A DNA stretch of 45,314 nt from Candidatus Polarisedimenticolia bacterium (GTDB taxonomy: Bacteria > Acidobacteriota > Polarisedimenticolia > Gp22-AA2 > AA152), in the NCBI GenBank assembly GCA_035764505.1, contig DASTZC010000005.1, positions 1 through 45,314 of the forward strand. Direction: 5' to 3'. Shown here in pieces: positions 1-7,182 of the stretch (positions are counted from its first letter, which is position 1; every line of letters starts with the position of its first letter). Under the pieces are notes generated by a model. It had not been told where the DNA came from, did no database searches, and saw only the letters and a program-made list of their open reading frames with translations. A program made the translations under genes and the position numbers.

Positions 1-432
1 GAAGTTGCTCACCAGTCTCTGCACGAGGGCGGGGCGGGCGAGGCACTCTTCGATCAGGAACGGGTCGTTGTCCAGGGCGGCGAACAGCTCTCGCAGGCGA
101 TCCGGCATGCGGCTCTGGTGAATCATCCGATCCGTCTCGGCGCGCAGCATCTCGCTGGTGACCGGTGTCTTCCAGATCTCCTCGAGCGCGGCGCCCTGCT
201 GGAGATAGGTGCGGACCTTTTTCTCGAGGACCAATTGGGGGACCGCCTCCTCGAAGGAGCGCGTCGCCCCGATCTGATGCGCGTAATACACGCGCTCGAT
301 CGCCTCCTGCGCGCGCAGGCGATCCTGCAGCGTCAAGTCGCGGGCGTGGAGAGGTGACGAGAAATGGAATCCGCCGACGCTGAGAAGCGCTGCGATGACA
401 GCAAGGAGTCGGCGACGGCCGGATGACTTCAC
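1..432 (-). CDS. Secreted protein, N-terminal part (cut by window edge)
   Basis: The first 144 codons are visible and the gene runs off the left edge. The frame opens at a GTG at 430-432 and starts with a basic stretch and a hydrophobic segment (about residues 9-25), which reads as a signal peptide. The mature part contains QEAIERVYYAHQIGAT, then KVRTYLQQGAALEEIW and NDPFLIEECLARPALV. I recognise this block from memory as an N-terminal domain of large secreted proteins in Acidobacteriota and myxobacteria, where the rest of the protein varies (often repeats). It has no named function that I know. No clear ribosome binding site precedes the GTG; an in-frame TTG at 445-447 is the alternative start. 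The identity of the full protein cannot be told from this piece. Confidence 0.6.
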   Translation of the reverse strand, partial: MKSSGRRRLLAVIAALLSVGGFHFSSPLHARDLTLQDRLRAQEAIERVYYAHQIGATRSFEEAVPQLVLEKKVRTYLQQGAALEEIWKTPVTSEMLRAETDRMIHQSRMPDRLRELFAALDNDPFLIEECLARPALVQRLVSNF

Positions 433-542
433 AAGAAATATACCCAAGGAGATGGGAGCTGAGGAGAACTTACTCCCACGTCCATGATTGGTCAAGGATG
501 CGTTCTGCTTGTCCCCCGGTTCTGCAGGGAAGCCAGGGAATC

Positions 543-572
543 TTGACGACTTCCGCCCTAAACCGCTAAAAT
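543..572 (+). promoter_or_regulatory. Sigma-70-type promoter for the DUF1326 gene
   Basis: TTGACG (543-548), an 18-bp spacer, then TAAAAT (567-572). Transcription would start near 579, about 65 bases before the ATG at 647. An inverted repeat CCTAAAC (557-563)/GTTTAGG (580-586) brackets the -10 box and could be an operator. Confidence 0.6.
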
Positions 573-646
573 CCCGCGCGTTTAGGCTCTCTTTCGGTCT
601 GATCTCATCCCCGCCACCCCATGGAACCGAGCGTCTTGGAGGAAAA

Positions 647-1360
647 ATGAGGAAGCCGATTCTCGCGCTCCTGATCCTGATCGCCGCCGCCGCGGTCGCC
701 TTGGCCGTGCCGCCCGCTCCAAGCAACACCTACGACGTGACCGCGGACACCATCGAGGGCTGCTCCTGCCCGCTGTTCTGCACCTGCTACTTCGGCCCCT
801 CCGCCGACGAGCACATGTGCCAGTTCAACAACGTCTACAAGTTCCGCAAGGGGAGCCACTACGGCGCGACGGATATCTCCGACCAGATTGTCTGGGTGAC
901 CGGAGATCTGGGAGGCGAGTGGCACACCAACCCCGGACCCGGAATGCCCACCAACTGGGCGGTCATGACCTTCGATTCCAAGTCGTCTCCCGCCCAGAAG
1001 GAAGCGATCCAGAAGGTGTTCGGCATCGTCTTCAACGTGACCTGGAAGAAGTTCAGCACCCGGGACGACTCGATCAGCTGGGAAGACACTCCCAAGATGT
1101 CGCACGCCAAGATGGCCAGCGGCCTGGCCGAGATCACCTTGGACAAGGATTCGACGCTGCGTCCCAACAAGGGCCAGCCGGTAGTGATCAAGAACCTGCA
1201 GTACTGGTTCTCCAACTCGAACGAAGGGTTCGTCCTTGCCTACTCCAAGCACCACTTCGACGGCGAGACGAAGTTCACCCAGGACCACAAGAACGGCTTC
1301 ACGATTGCCTGGAACGCCAAGGGGCCGATTCCGGCCGCGGGCAAGGCCGGGCAGCCCTGA
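647..1360 (+). CDS. Exported DUF1326 domain protein
   Basis: 237 residues. The ATG at 647 is preceded by GGAGG (638-642). Residues 1-21 form a typical signal peptide ending in an alanine/valine-rich core, so the protein is probably exported. The family hallmark is the cysteine cluster EGCSCPLFCTCYFG (C39, C41, C45, C47), with a further Cys in EHMCQF. This is the N-terminal signature of DUF1326, whose function is not established. The cysteines suggest metal or thiol chemistry, which is inference. The frame is open upstream to 488, but that region holds the promoter and lacks a signal peptide, so the later start is preferred. The next gene begins 13 bases after the stop, so the two are probably co-transcribed. 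Confidence 0.85.
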   Translation: MRKPILALLILIAAAAVALAVPPAPSNTYDVTADTIEGCSCPLFCTCYFGPSADEHMCQFNNVYKFRKGSHYGATDISDQIVWVTGDLGGEWHTNPGPGMPTNWAVMTFDSKSSPAQKEAIQKVFGIVFNVTWKKFSTRDDSISWEDTPKMSHAKMASGLAEITLDKDSTLRPNKGQPVVIKNLQYWFSNSNEGFVLAYSKHHFDGETKFTQDHKNGFTIAWNAKGPIPAAGKAGQP

Positions 1361-1373
1361 AGCGGCGGCATTG

Positions 1374-2165
1374 ATGGAAAACGGCAACGGCGGGCCGGTG
1401 ACGATTCCCGGCCCGCCCGCGTTCCAGGCTCCCGAGCCCCGCCTCTCCGTCGTCATCCCCGCCCACAACGAAGAGAAGTACCTGCCTCGCCTGCTCGCCG
1501 GCATTGCTGCGGCGCGCGCCCGCTACCGTCGGGGCGCGGGGGCGGTCGAGGTGGTGGTCGCCGACAACGAATCGACCGACGGCACCGCCGAAGTGTCGCA
1601 GACGCGCGGATGCCGGGTGGTGCCGGTCTCCAAGCGCGTCATCGCCGCCGCCCGCAACGGCGGCGCGCGCGCCTCGAAGGGTGAGATTCTCGCTTTCGTC
1701 GACGCCGACACCATGGTCCATCCCGACACCTTCAACGCCATCGAGGCGGCACTGGAGGGAGAGAAGGTGGTGGGCGGCGCGACGGGGATGACGATGGAGC
1801 GCTGGTCCACGGGAATCGCGCTCACTTATGTCGCGCTCGTCCCGCTGGTCCGGATTCTCGGCGTCGACGGAGGGGTCGTCTTCTGCCGCCGCGACGATTT
1901 CATCGAGCTGGGGGGCTACGACGAGAGCCGGCTCTACGCCGAGGACGTCGATTTCCTGCTGAAGCTCAAGCGCTTCGGCCGCCGGCGTGGGCAGCGCTTC
2001 GAGCGCCTGCAGGGAGTGAAGGCGATCGCCTCGGCCCGCAAGTTCGATCGCCACGGAGACTGGCACTATTTCTCCGGGATGCTGCGCTTTGCCTGGGGCG
2101 GGCTGTTCGACCGCGCCTCATTGCAGCGGCTCATCCGCACCTACTGGTACGAGGACCCGCGCTGA
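1374..2165 (+). CDS. Family 2 glycosyltransferase
   Basis: 263 residues. The GT-A fold is evident: the first beta strand with nucleotide-binding residues (RLSVVIPAHNEEKYL, residues 23-37), VVADNESTDGTAE, and the metal-binding D110-A-D112 in LAFVDAD. A later GGYDESRLYAEDVDF supplies the acidic acceptor/catalytic-base region. There is one mildly hydrophobic stretch (IALTYVALVPLVRILGV) but no clear membrane anchor. GT2 enzymes transfer a sugar from a nucleotide-sugar to glycans, lipids or carotenoids; the acceptor cannot be read here. It lies 13 bases after the DUF1326 gene and probably shares its promoter. Its 3' end faces the MMPL gene, with only 11 bases between the stops. Confidence 0.85.
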   Translation: MENGNGGPVTIPGPPAFQAPEPRLSVVIPAHNEEKYLPRLLAGIAAARARYRRGAGAVEVVVADNESTDGTAEVSQTRGCRVVPVSKRVIAAARNGGARASKGEILAFVDADTMVHPDTFNAIEAALEGEKVVGGATGMTMERWSTGIALTYVALVPLVRILGVDGGVVFCRRDDFIELGGYDESRLYAEDVDFLLKLKRFGRRRGQRFERLQGVKAIASARKFDRHGDWHYFSGMLRFAWGGLFDRASLQRLIRTYWYEDPR

Positions 2166-2176
2166 GCCGTTTCCGG

Positions 2177-4465
2177 CTAGCGTCCCGCCTTCCCCGCCGG
2201 CGACTCGCGCGAAAAGATCCACAAAGCCGCCGGCAGCGCGGTAAAGCTGGCCAGCATCGACAGGACGAAGGCGCTGGAAGTGACGATCCCGAACTGGCGC
2301 ATCGGCGGCAGCCGCGACAGCGCCAGCGCCAGGAAGCCTCCGGCGTTGATGAAGGTCGCGAAGACGATCGCCCGGCCGGCGATGCGCAGCGCATGCGCCA
2401 GCGCCTGCTCGGTGGTCCCCGAGCTGCGCCTCTCCTGGAAGTGATAGAAGAAGTGGATCTGGTCGTTCTCCGAGGCCCCCAGCACCGTGGAGGCGATCAG
2501 GATGGTGGCGACGTTCAGCGGGATCCCGGTCAGCCGCATCACCAGGAACATCACCAGGATGGCGAACAGCGACGGGATCATCGCCATGATCCGCGCGGCG
2601 CCGCTGCGGAAGACCAGCAAGAAGGCCAGGAAGATGATGACCGCGGTCAGGAAGAAGCTCTCCGTCAGGGTGGGGACCATGTGCTGCGCGATCTTCGCCT
2701 GCAGCATCCCTTCTCCCACCAGCCGCATCCGGCAGCCGGACAGCGCCGGGTCCGTGGCCGCGACGGAGTCCCACATCGTCCGGACGAGGCGCTTGAGCGG
2801 CTCGACGCCCTGGAACTCCTCCGCCCGGTAGATCAGCGTCAGGCGCGCATCCGACAGGCCCGCCACGTCGACGAAGGAGCGCAGCTCCGGCTCCTGCAGC
2901 ATCAGCCCCTCCATCGTCGCCGCATGCCCTTCCCACGCTGCGTCATCTCCGTCCAGCCGATCCGCCCCTCCGGCGAGATAGCGCATCCAGCGCAGCATCG
3001 TCGTGGGTCCGGTCACCGATCCGATCCGTGCATCGGACTCCAGCTTCACCGAGAGCTCCTCGAGACCGCGCAGCACGCCGGCATCCAGGATCCGGCCGGC
3101 CGGGGAGGAGACCCAGATCTGCACCACCGACAGTCCGCCGATCGCCTTCTCGAACCGGCGCGTGTCCCGGCTGAGCGGCAAATCGGGGTCGATGTAATCG
3201 AGGGCGTCGGTCTGCAGGCGCATCGGGGCGATGGTGCGGCCCGCGCCGGTGAGCGCCACGGCGCCGGCCCCCATCAGGATCAGCGAGCCGGCCAGGAGCG
3301 CCCAGCGCCAGCGGTACGAGAAGCGCGGCAGAGCTTCGAGGAGACGCAGGAGCAGCTTGCCCGCCGCGGTCCGGCGGGGGAGGATCGGGGTCCGGAGGAT
3401 GCGTTGCAGGGCGGGGAAGAGAGTGAAGACGGCAACCCAGGTCAGGAGAAGCCCCGCAGCAACCCACAGCCCCATTTCCCGGATGGGCCGGATCTTCGAG
3501 ACGGCGAGTGCCGCGAAGCCGATCGCGGCGGCGAAGATCGAAGCGCTGGTGGCCAGGAACTTGTTGGCCAGCGTGAAAATCTGGTGAGTCTCCGGATCGT
3601 TTCCCTCGGGGTTCTCCGCATAGCGGGACTGGATGTAGACGAGGGCCGCGGTGCAGGTGATCAGGACCGTCAAGGGGACGAGGGACGAGACGATGGTCGA
3701 GGCATATCCCGCCAGACGTGCGAAGGCCATCGTAAAAGCAACGCTGGCGGCGAGCGTGATCAGGAAGGCCGCCAGGGTCCGCACGGAGCGGTACAGCGCC
3801 AGATTGATGCCGACGATGAACAAGCCGAACAAAGGAAAGTAGCGCGTCGAGGAGCTGCGGGTCTCCGCTTCCAGGTAGGCATCCACGTAAGGGCCGCCGA
3901 TCTTCCGCAAGGCGCGCAGCGGGGCCGGCGCCGACTCGATCGGCGCCAGGGCCCGGTCGATGGCGGCCAGGTTCTTGCTCCTTTCGCCGGCGCTGCCGCC
4001 CCCGATCTCGACCGCGATCCCCAGGAAATCGTCGCCCACGAGTCCCTGCTTGCGCAGCAGCTCGGTGCCGGTCGCGAAGCGCCGGAAATCCTGACGCGCG
4101 CCGGCCACTGCGTCGGCGCGGCGGAACAGGGCAGGCGCCGAGAAGGTGCGGACCCCCGGCAGCCCTGCAAGGCGCGCTTCAATCTCCTCCACCTTTTGGA
4201 CCACCCCCGGGGCGAAAGGATCGGCCGCCTCGGCCAGCAGCACGACATGCTCGCCTTCCGGGAAGAGCTTGCGAAAGGCTTCCTGGGCGAGATAGTCGGG
4301 ATCGTCCCGGACGATCAGGCGATCGATCGAATTGTCGGTGGGAACCCGCATCGCCAGCACGACGGCAACGGGGAAGAGAAGCGCGTAGAGGGAGAGGATC
4401 CACCAGCGATGGCGGATGATGCGGCGAAAGGTTTCCTGCAGGAAGGGGGCGTCGCGCCGGTTCAT
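2177..4465 (-). CDS. RND superfamily exporter (MMPL-type)
   Basis: 762 residues, the usual size for a predicted exporter of the COG1033/MMPL type. The protein has the two-fold RND layout: a first membrane segment at about residues 19-39, a large extracytoplasmic loop, a cluster of membrane segments around 210-365, another single segment near 390-412, a second large loop, and a final cluster (about 600-750). Such proteins use the proton gradient to move lipids, hopanoids or other hydrophobic molecules across the inner membrane; the cargo cannot be read here. The start ATG (4463-4465) lies 55 bases downstream of the small exported protein gene on the same strand, so the two are probably one transcript. 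Confidence 0.85.
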   Translation of the reverse strand: MNRRDAPFLQETFRRIIRHRWWILSLYALLFPVAVVLAMRVPTDNSIDRLIVRDDPDYLAQEAFRKLFPEGEHVVLLAEAADPFAPGVVQKVEEIEARLAGLPGVRTFSAPALFRRADAVAGARQDFRRFATGTELLRKQGLVGDDFLGIAVEIGGGSAGERSKNLAAIDRALAPIESAPAPLRALRKIGGPYVDAYLEAETRSSSTRYFPLFGLFIVGINLALYRSVRTLAAFLITLAASVAFTMAFARLAGYASTIVSSLVPLTVLITCTAALVYIQSRYAENPEGNDPETHQIFTLANKFLATSASIFAAAIGFAALAVSKIRPIREMGLWVAAGLLLTWVAVFTLFPALQRILRTPILPRRTAAGKLLLRLLEALPRFSYRWRWALLAGSLILMGAGAVALTGAGRTIAPMRLQTDALDYIDPDLPLSRDTRRFEKAIGGLSVVQIWVSSPAGRILDAGVLRGLEELSVKLESDARIGSVTGPTTMLRWMRYLAGGADRLDGDDAAWEGHAATMEGLMLQEPELRSFVDVAGLSDARLTLIYRAEEFQGVEPLKRLVRTMWDSVAATDPALSGCRMRLVGEGMLQAKIAQHMVPTLTESFFLTAVIIFLAFLLVFRSGAARIMAMIPSLFAILVMFLVMRLTGIPLNVATILIASTVLGASENDQIHFFYHFQERRSSGTTEQALAHALRIAGRAIVFATFINAGGFLALALSRLPPMRQFGIVTSSAFVLSMLASFTALPAALWIFSRESPAGKAGR

Positions 4466-4520
4466 GGGGCCGCCGGGGTGTGCCGCCGCGGGCCGCCGGC
4501 GAGCTTCGCGGCCGGGCGGT

Positions 4521-5060
4521 TCAGGGAATGACGCGCGTGTAGACGACCGAGTCGGTCTCCTTCCACGCTCCCTTGATCTTCTTCTCGCGGATCACCTTGT
4601 ACGAGTTCCCGTCCAGCCGGATCCAGGTGGATCGCGTCGGAGGCTGCCTGGCGTCGAGCCTGGGAGGATCCGGGAAGCGGATCATCTCTCCATCCACCAG
4701 TCCGTCGGAGACGCCGAAGGTTCCGGCGCTCGACCAGTAATAGAACGAGATCTTCTTTTTCTTCGGGTCCCAGGCCCAGACCGAATCGCCTTCATACGGA
4801 GATCTTCCCGGGTCATCGTCCGGATTGCCGAGCTGGATCGTCCCCCGAAGGAATCTTCCATACTGCGTGCCGTAGCATTGCGTGTCCTTCACTTTCCCTT
4901 CTCGGGTGCTGCCCGTCCAGCACGATCCGGCCAGATCGGCGAGCCAGGCCAATCCGGGCAGCTCCACGCGCTCCTCGGGCTCCTCTTTCTCCTGGGCCTG
5001 CGTGACGGGCAGGAGGCACATCCCGATCCACGCGACGGTAAAGATAAGCCTCCGCTGCAT
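4521..5060 (-). CDS. Small exported protein, lipocalin-like/DUF1579-type fold possible
   Basis: 179 residues. The ATG at 5058-5060 follows a strong purine-rich ribosome binding site (GGAGGGAG). Residues 1-23 are a signal peptide (MQRRLIFTVAWIGMCLLPVTQAQ). The mature part has LAWLADLAGSCWTGS, a later EGDSVWAWDPKKKKISFYYW, and alternating strand-like segments ending in VVYTRVIP. This resembles the secreted beta-barrel families DUF1579/DUF6265, but I cannot prove membership. The reading frame extends upstream to 5177, but that stretch overlaps the divergent promoter region. It probably heads an operon with the RND exporter. Confidence 0.7.
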   Translation of the reverse strand: MQRRLIFTVAWIGMCLLPVTQAQEKEEPEERVELPGLAWLADLAGSCWTGSTREGKVKDTQCYGTQYGRFLRGTIQLGNPDDDPGRSPYEGDSVWAWDPKKKKISFYYWSSAGTFGVSDGLVDGEMIRFPDPPRLDARQPPTRSTWIRLDGNSYKVIREKKIKGAWKETDSVVYTRVIP

Positions 5061-5080
5061 CGCTCCCTCCGGCCGGGCCG

Positions 5081-5109
5081 ACTCTACGCCGCCCCCTTTG
5101 CCGGTGCAA
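5081..5109 (-). promoter_or_regulatory. Promoter for the minus-strand exported protein/RND operon
   Basis: Read on the minus strand: TTGCAC (5104-5109), 17 bp, TAGAGT (5081-5086). Transcription would start near 5074, giving a leader of about 14 bases before the ATG at 5060. The -35 overlaps the -35 of the divergent promoter. Confidence 0.5.
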
Positions 5110-5128
5110 CCGGCGCCGATGCTATACT
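5098..5128 (+). promoter_or_regulatory. Promoter for the exported protein/persulfide dioxygenase genes
   Basis: TTGCCG (5098-5103), 19 bp, TATACT (5123-5128). The -10 is good and the spacer is long. The perfect palindrome GCCGGT-GCA-ACCGGC (5100-5114) lies over both divergent -35 boxes and is a candidate operator. Confidence 0.5.
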
Positions 5129-5188
5129 CCGGCAGTCTCGATGCAGGCGCCCGCGCTGGAGAAAATAGCGCGCTCACGGAGGCATTTC

Positions 5189-5683
5189 ATGTTACGCAGA
5201 AAGCTTTTCGGATCCGCAGTCCTGATCCTGTCGCTCGTCGCGTTTCCTGCCCTCGCTGAATCGGACGACGCCAAAAAAGGTGACGAGGCGAAGCCGGCGT
5301 CGGCGAAGTCGGAGACAGGACTGATCGAATGCGACATGGAATTCAATCTTTCCGGGTGGTCGGCTTTCTATGCCACTTCCAAGGGCGAGGGGACCATCAA
5401 GTGCGACAATGGCGCGACCGCCAAGGTCGCGGTCAAATCGAAGGGAGGCGGCATCACCTTCGGAAAGTCGGAAGTGCTCAACGGCACCGGCCACTTCAGC
5501 GGGGCCAAGAACATCCAGGAGCTGTACGGCTCCTACGCCCAGTCCGAGGCCGGCGCGGGGGCGGGAAAATCCGCCAATGCACAGGCGATGACCAAGGGCG
5601 AAGTCTCCCTGGCTCTGAAGGGAACAGGCCGCGGAGTCAACGTGGGCTTCTCCTTCGGGAAATTCACCATCACCCCGATGTGA
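5189..5683 (+). CDS. Exported conserved protein of unknown function
   Basis: 164 residues. The ATG at 5189 is preceded by GGAGG (5178-5182). A signal peptide occupies about residues 1-24, followed by a charged low-complexity linker (KKGDEAKPASAKSE). The mature domain is glycine-rich with strand-like alternation: LIECDMEFNLSGWSAFYATS, TIKCDNGATAKVAVKSKGGG, then VSLALKGTGRGVNVGFSFGK. Two cysteines in the domain could form a disulfide. I recognise the pattern as a conserved bacterial hypothetical family but know no domain name or function. The stop lies 31 bases before the persulfide dioxygenase gene, so co-transcription is likely, though that does not prove a shared function. Confidence 0.75.
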   Translation: MLRRKLFGSAVLILSLVAFPALAESDDAKKGDEAKPASAKSETGLIECDMEFNLSGWSAFYATSKGEGTIKCDNGATAKVAVKSKGGGITFGKSEVLNGTGHFSGAKNIQELYGSYAQSEAGAGAGKSANAQAMTKGEVSLALKGTGRGVNVGFSFGKFTITPM

Positions 5684-5714
5684 CGGGCGGGCGGAATCCC
5701 GGAGGCTTTACTGC

Positions 5715-7109
5715 ATGTGGTTCCAGCAGGTGGTCCGCGAGGCGACGGGGTGCGCCGCTTACCTGGTGGGGTCCACGCGCACGGGAGAGTGCCTGGTCTT
5801 CGATCCCCTGTGGGATGTCTCTCCCTATCTTGAAGCCGCGGCGCGCAAATCCTCCCGGATTACGCGAGTCGTGGATTCCCACAGCCATGCCGACCATGTC
5901 TCGGGAGCAAGGCGTCTGGCGGAATCCACCGGCGCCTCGCTCCTGCTGCCGCGCGCCGCGCGGGTTTCCTATCCCGCCGATTGGCTGGATCCCGGCCAGA
6001 AGATCCGCTTCGGAGAAGTCGAGGCCGAGGTGATTTCCATGCCCGGGCACCGCCCCGAGCAGATCAATCTCCTGCTGCGCGATCTCGACCGAGGTCCTCA
6101 TCCCTGGTGCCTGCTCACCGCCGACTTCCTGATGGTGGGGGATCTCGCGCGTCCCGATCTGGCGCAGGACGGCCGTGAGGGAGCGGCGATCCTGTTCCGG
6201 GAAGCCCTTCCGAAGCTGCTCGCCCTTCCCGATTTCGTCGAGGTCTATCCGGGCCATCTGGCCGGTTCCACCTGAGGGCGGGCCACCAGTGGCAAGTTTG
6301 CCACCACCGTCGGCTACGAGAAGCTGAGCAATCCCTCGCTTCAGTGCCGGGATCTCGAATCGTTCACGGCCCACATGCTCGCCGATCAGCCGGCGCGCCC
6401 GGCAAACATGCTCAACATCGTTGCCATCAACCAGGGGGCGAAGCCCCTGACAATGCAGGCGCCGCGGCCCGTCCCGCTGGATGCTCGCGCCGCCGGCGCA
6501 GCGCTCGATCGAGGCGCCGTGGCGCTGGACATCCGCGCTCCGGCGGATTTCGGAGCGTCACATCTGCCGGAGGCCCTGCATGTCCCCGCTTCGAGCTCCG
6601 AGTTCGAGCAGCGGGCCGGATGGATGCTCCCGCCGGAAGGGGAGATCTTCCTGGTTGCGGAGGATGAGAGGGCCGCGCAGGAAGCGGCCTTCAAGCTGGC
6701 GTTTGTCGGACTGGATGGCCGCGTGTCGGGCTTCGTGACGATGCACGACTGGCGGGCAGGAGGCTTGGCGGTATCGACCCTCCCGCAGCTGAGCGTGGAG
6801 GAGCTGTGGGAGAGAAGGAAATCCGAAGGGATAGGGGTCCTCGATGTCCGGGAGCCTTCGGAATGGCGCGAGGGCCATCTCGAGGAGGCGAGCCTGATGA
6901 GCTACAGGCAGCTTCCCGCGCGCCTCGCGGAGCTGGGATGGTCGCCGGACGAGCCCGTGGCGGTGATCTGCGCGACCGGGATGCGCTCCAGCACCGCCTC
7001 CAGCGTTCTCCTGCGCGCCGGCTTCCGCAAGGTCTTCAATGTGACGGGCGGCATGCGCGCCTGGAAGCAGGCGGGATTCCCCCTGACGTCCACCCCCGGC
7101 GGCCGGTGA
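5715..7109 (+). CDS. MBL-fold persulfide dioxygenase-rhodanese, candidate selenoprotein (in-frame TGA at 6273)
   Basis: 464 residues if TGA at 6273-6275 is read as selenocysteine (U187). GGAGG (5701-5705) precedes the ATG. The N-terminal metallo-beta-lactamase domain has every metal ligand: H56-x-H58-x-D60-H61 (SHSHADH), H112, D143 in MVGDLARPDL, and H181 in YPGHLAGST. The last motif is followed by TGA exactly where homologues have Cys (GSxCG...SGKPSSTIG). Beyond it the frame is open for 278 codons and keeps the family sequence (GRATSGKFATTVGYEK). It then has a degenerate rhodanese repeat without Cys (about 255-350) and a rhodanese domain with the active loop C419-ATGMRS. ETHE1/CstB proteins oxidise glutathione or CoA persulfide to sulfite/thiosulfate. 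CstB has a similar length and two functional cysteines; U187 probably matches its MBL-domain cysteine (from memory). No ribosome binding site precedes the internal ATG at 6375. The alternative is a nonsense mutation or base error splitting the gene into two parts. Confidence 0.75.
6273..6304 (+). promoter_or_regulatory. Candidate bacterial SECIS element (TGA plus hairpin)
   Basis: TGA at 6273-6275 is followed after 13 bases by GTGGCA (6289-6294), loop AGTT (6295-6298), then TGCCAC (6299-6304): a perfect 6-bp stem with a 4-base loop. The loop starts 20 bases after the TGA and has G at its second position. Published rules for bacterial SECIS elements require an apical loop about 16-37 bases after UGA, a short loop with G in its first two bases and a stem of at least 4 bp; all are met. 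SelB would bind such an element to deliver Sec-tRNA. The function is inferred. Confidence 0.6.
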
Positions 7110-7182
7110 CAACTTTTTACGGAAGCGTCGTCGAAATTTACATCCGGGCGGCCTAGACTGCCGGCGATCCTGGAGAGATCGC

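Noticed and set aside
488-646. Earlier start for the DUF1326 protein
   Set aside because: The stretch contains the promoter (543-572), and the later ATG has a ribosome binding site and signal peptide.
2393-4531. Long open frame on the plus strand opposite the RND exporter
   Set aside because: Its product is Arg/Gln/Pro/Gly-rich with no domain, as expected for the antisense of a GC-rich gene; the minus-strand frame has clear RND membrane topology.
5715-7109. Two separate genes: a short MBL protein (5715-6275) and a rhodanese protein (6375-7109)
   Set aside because: Both lie in the same frame with no other stop between them, the intervening codons keep the family sequence, the conserved MBL tail would be lost, and no ribosome binding site precedes the internal ATG.
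7106-7159. Promoter GTGACA...TAGACT ahead of the phosphatase at 7183
   Set aside because: The boxes are too far apart and no alternative -35 fits TAGACT (7154-7159); the gene may be read from the upstream operon.
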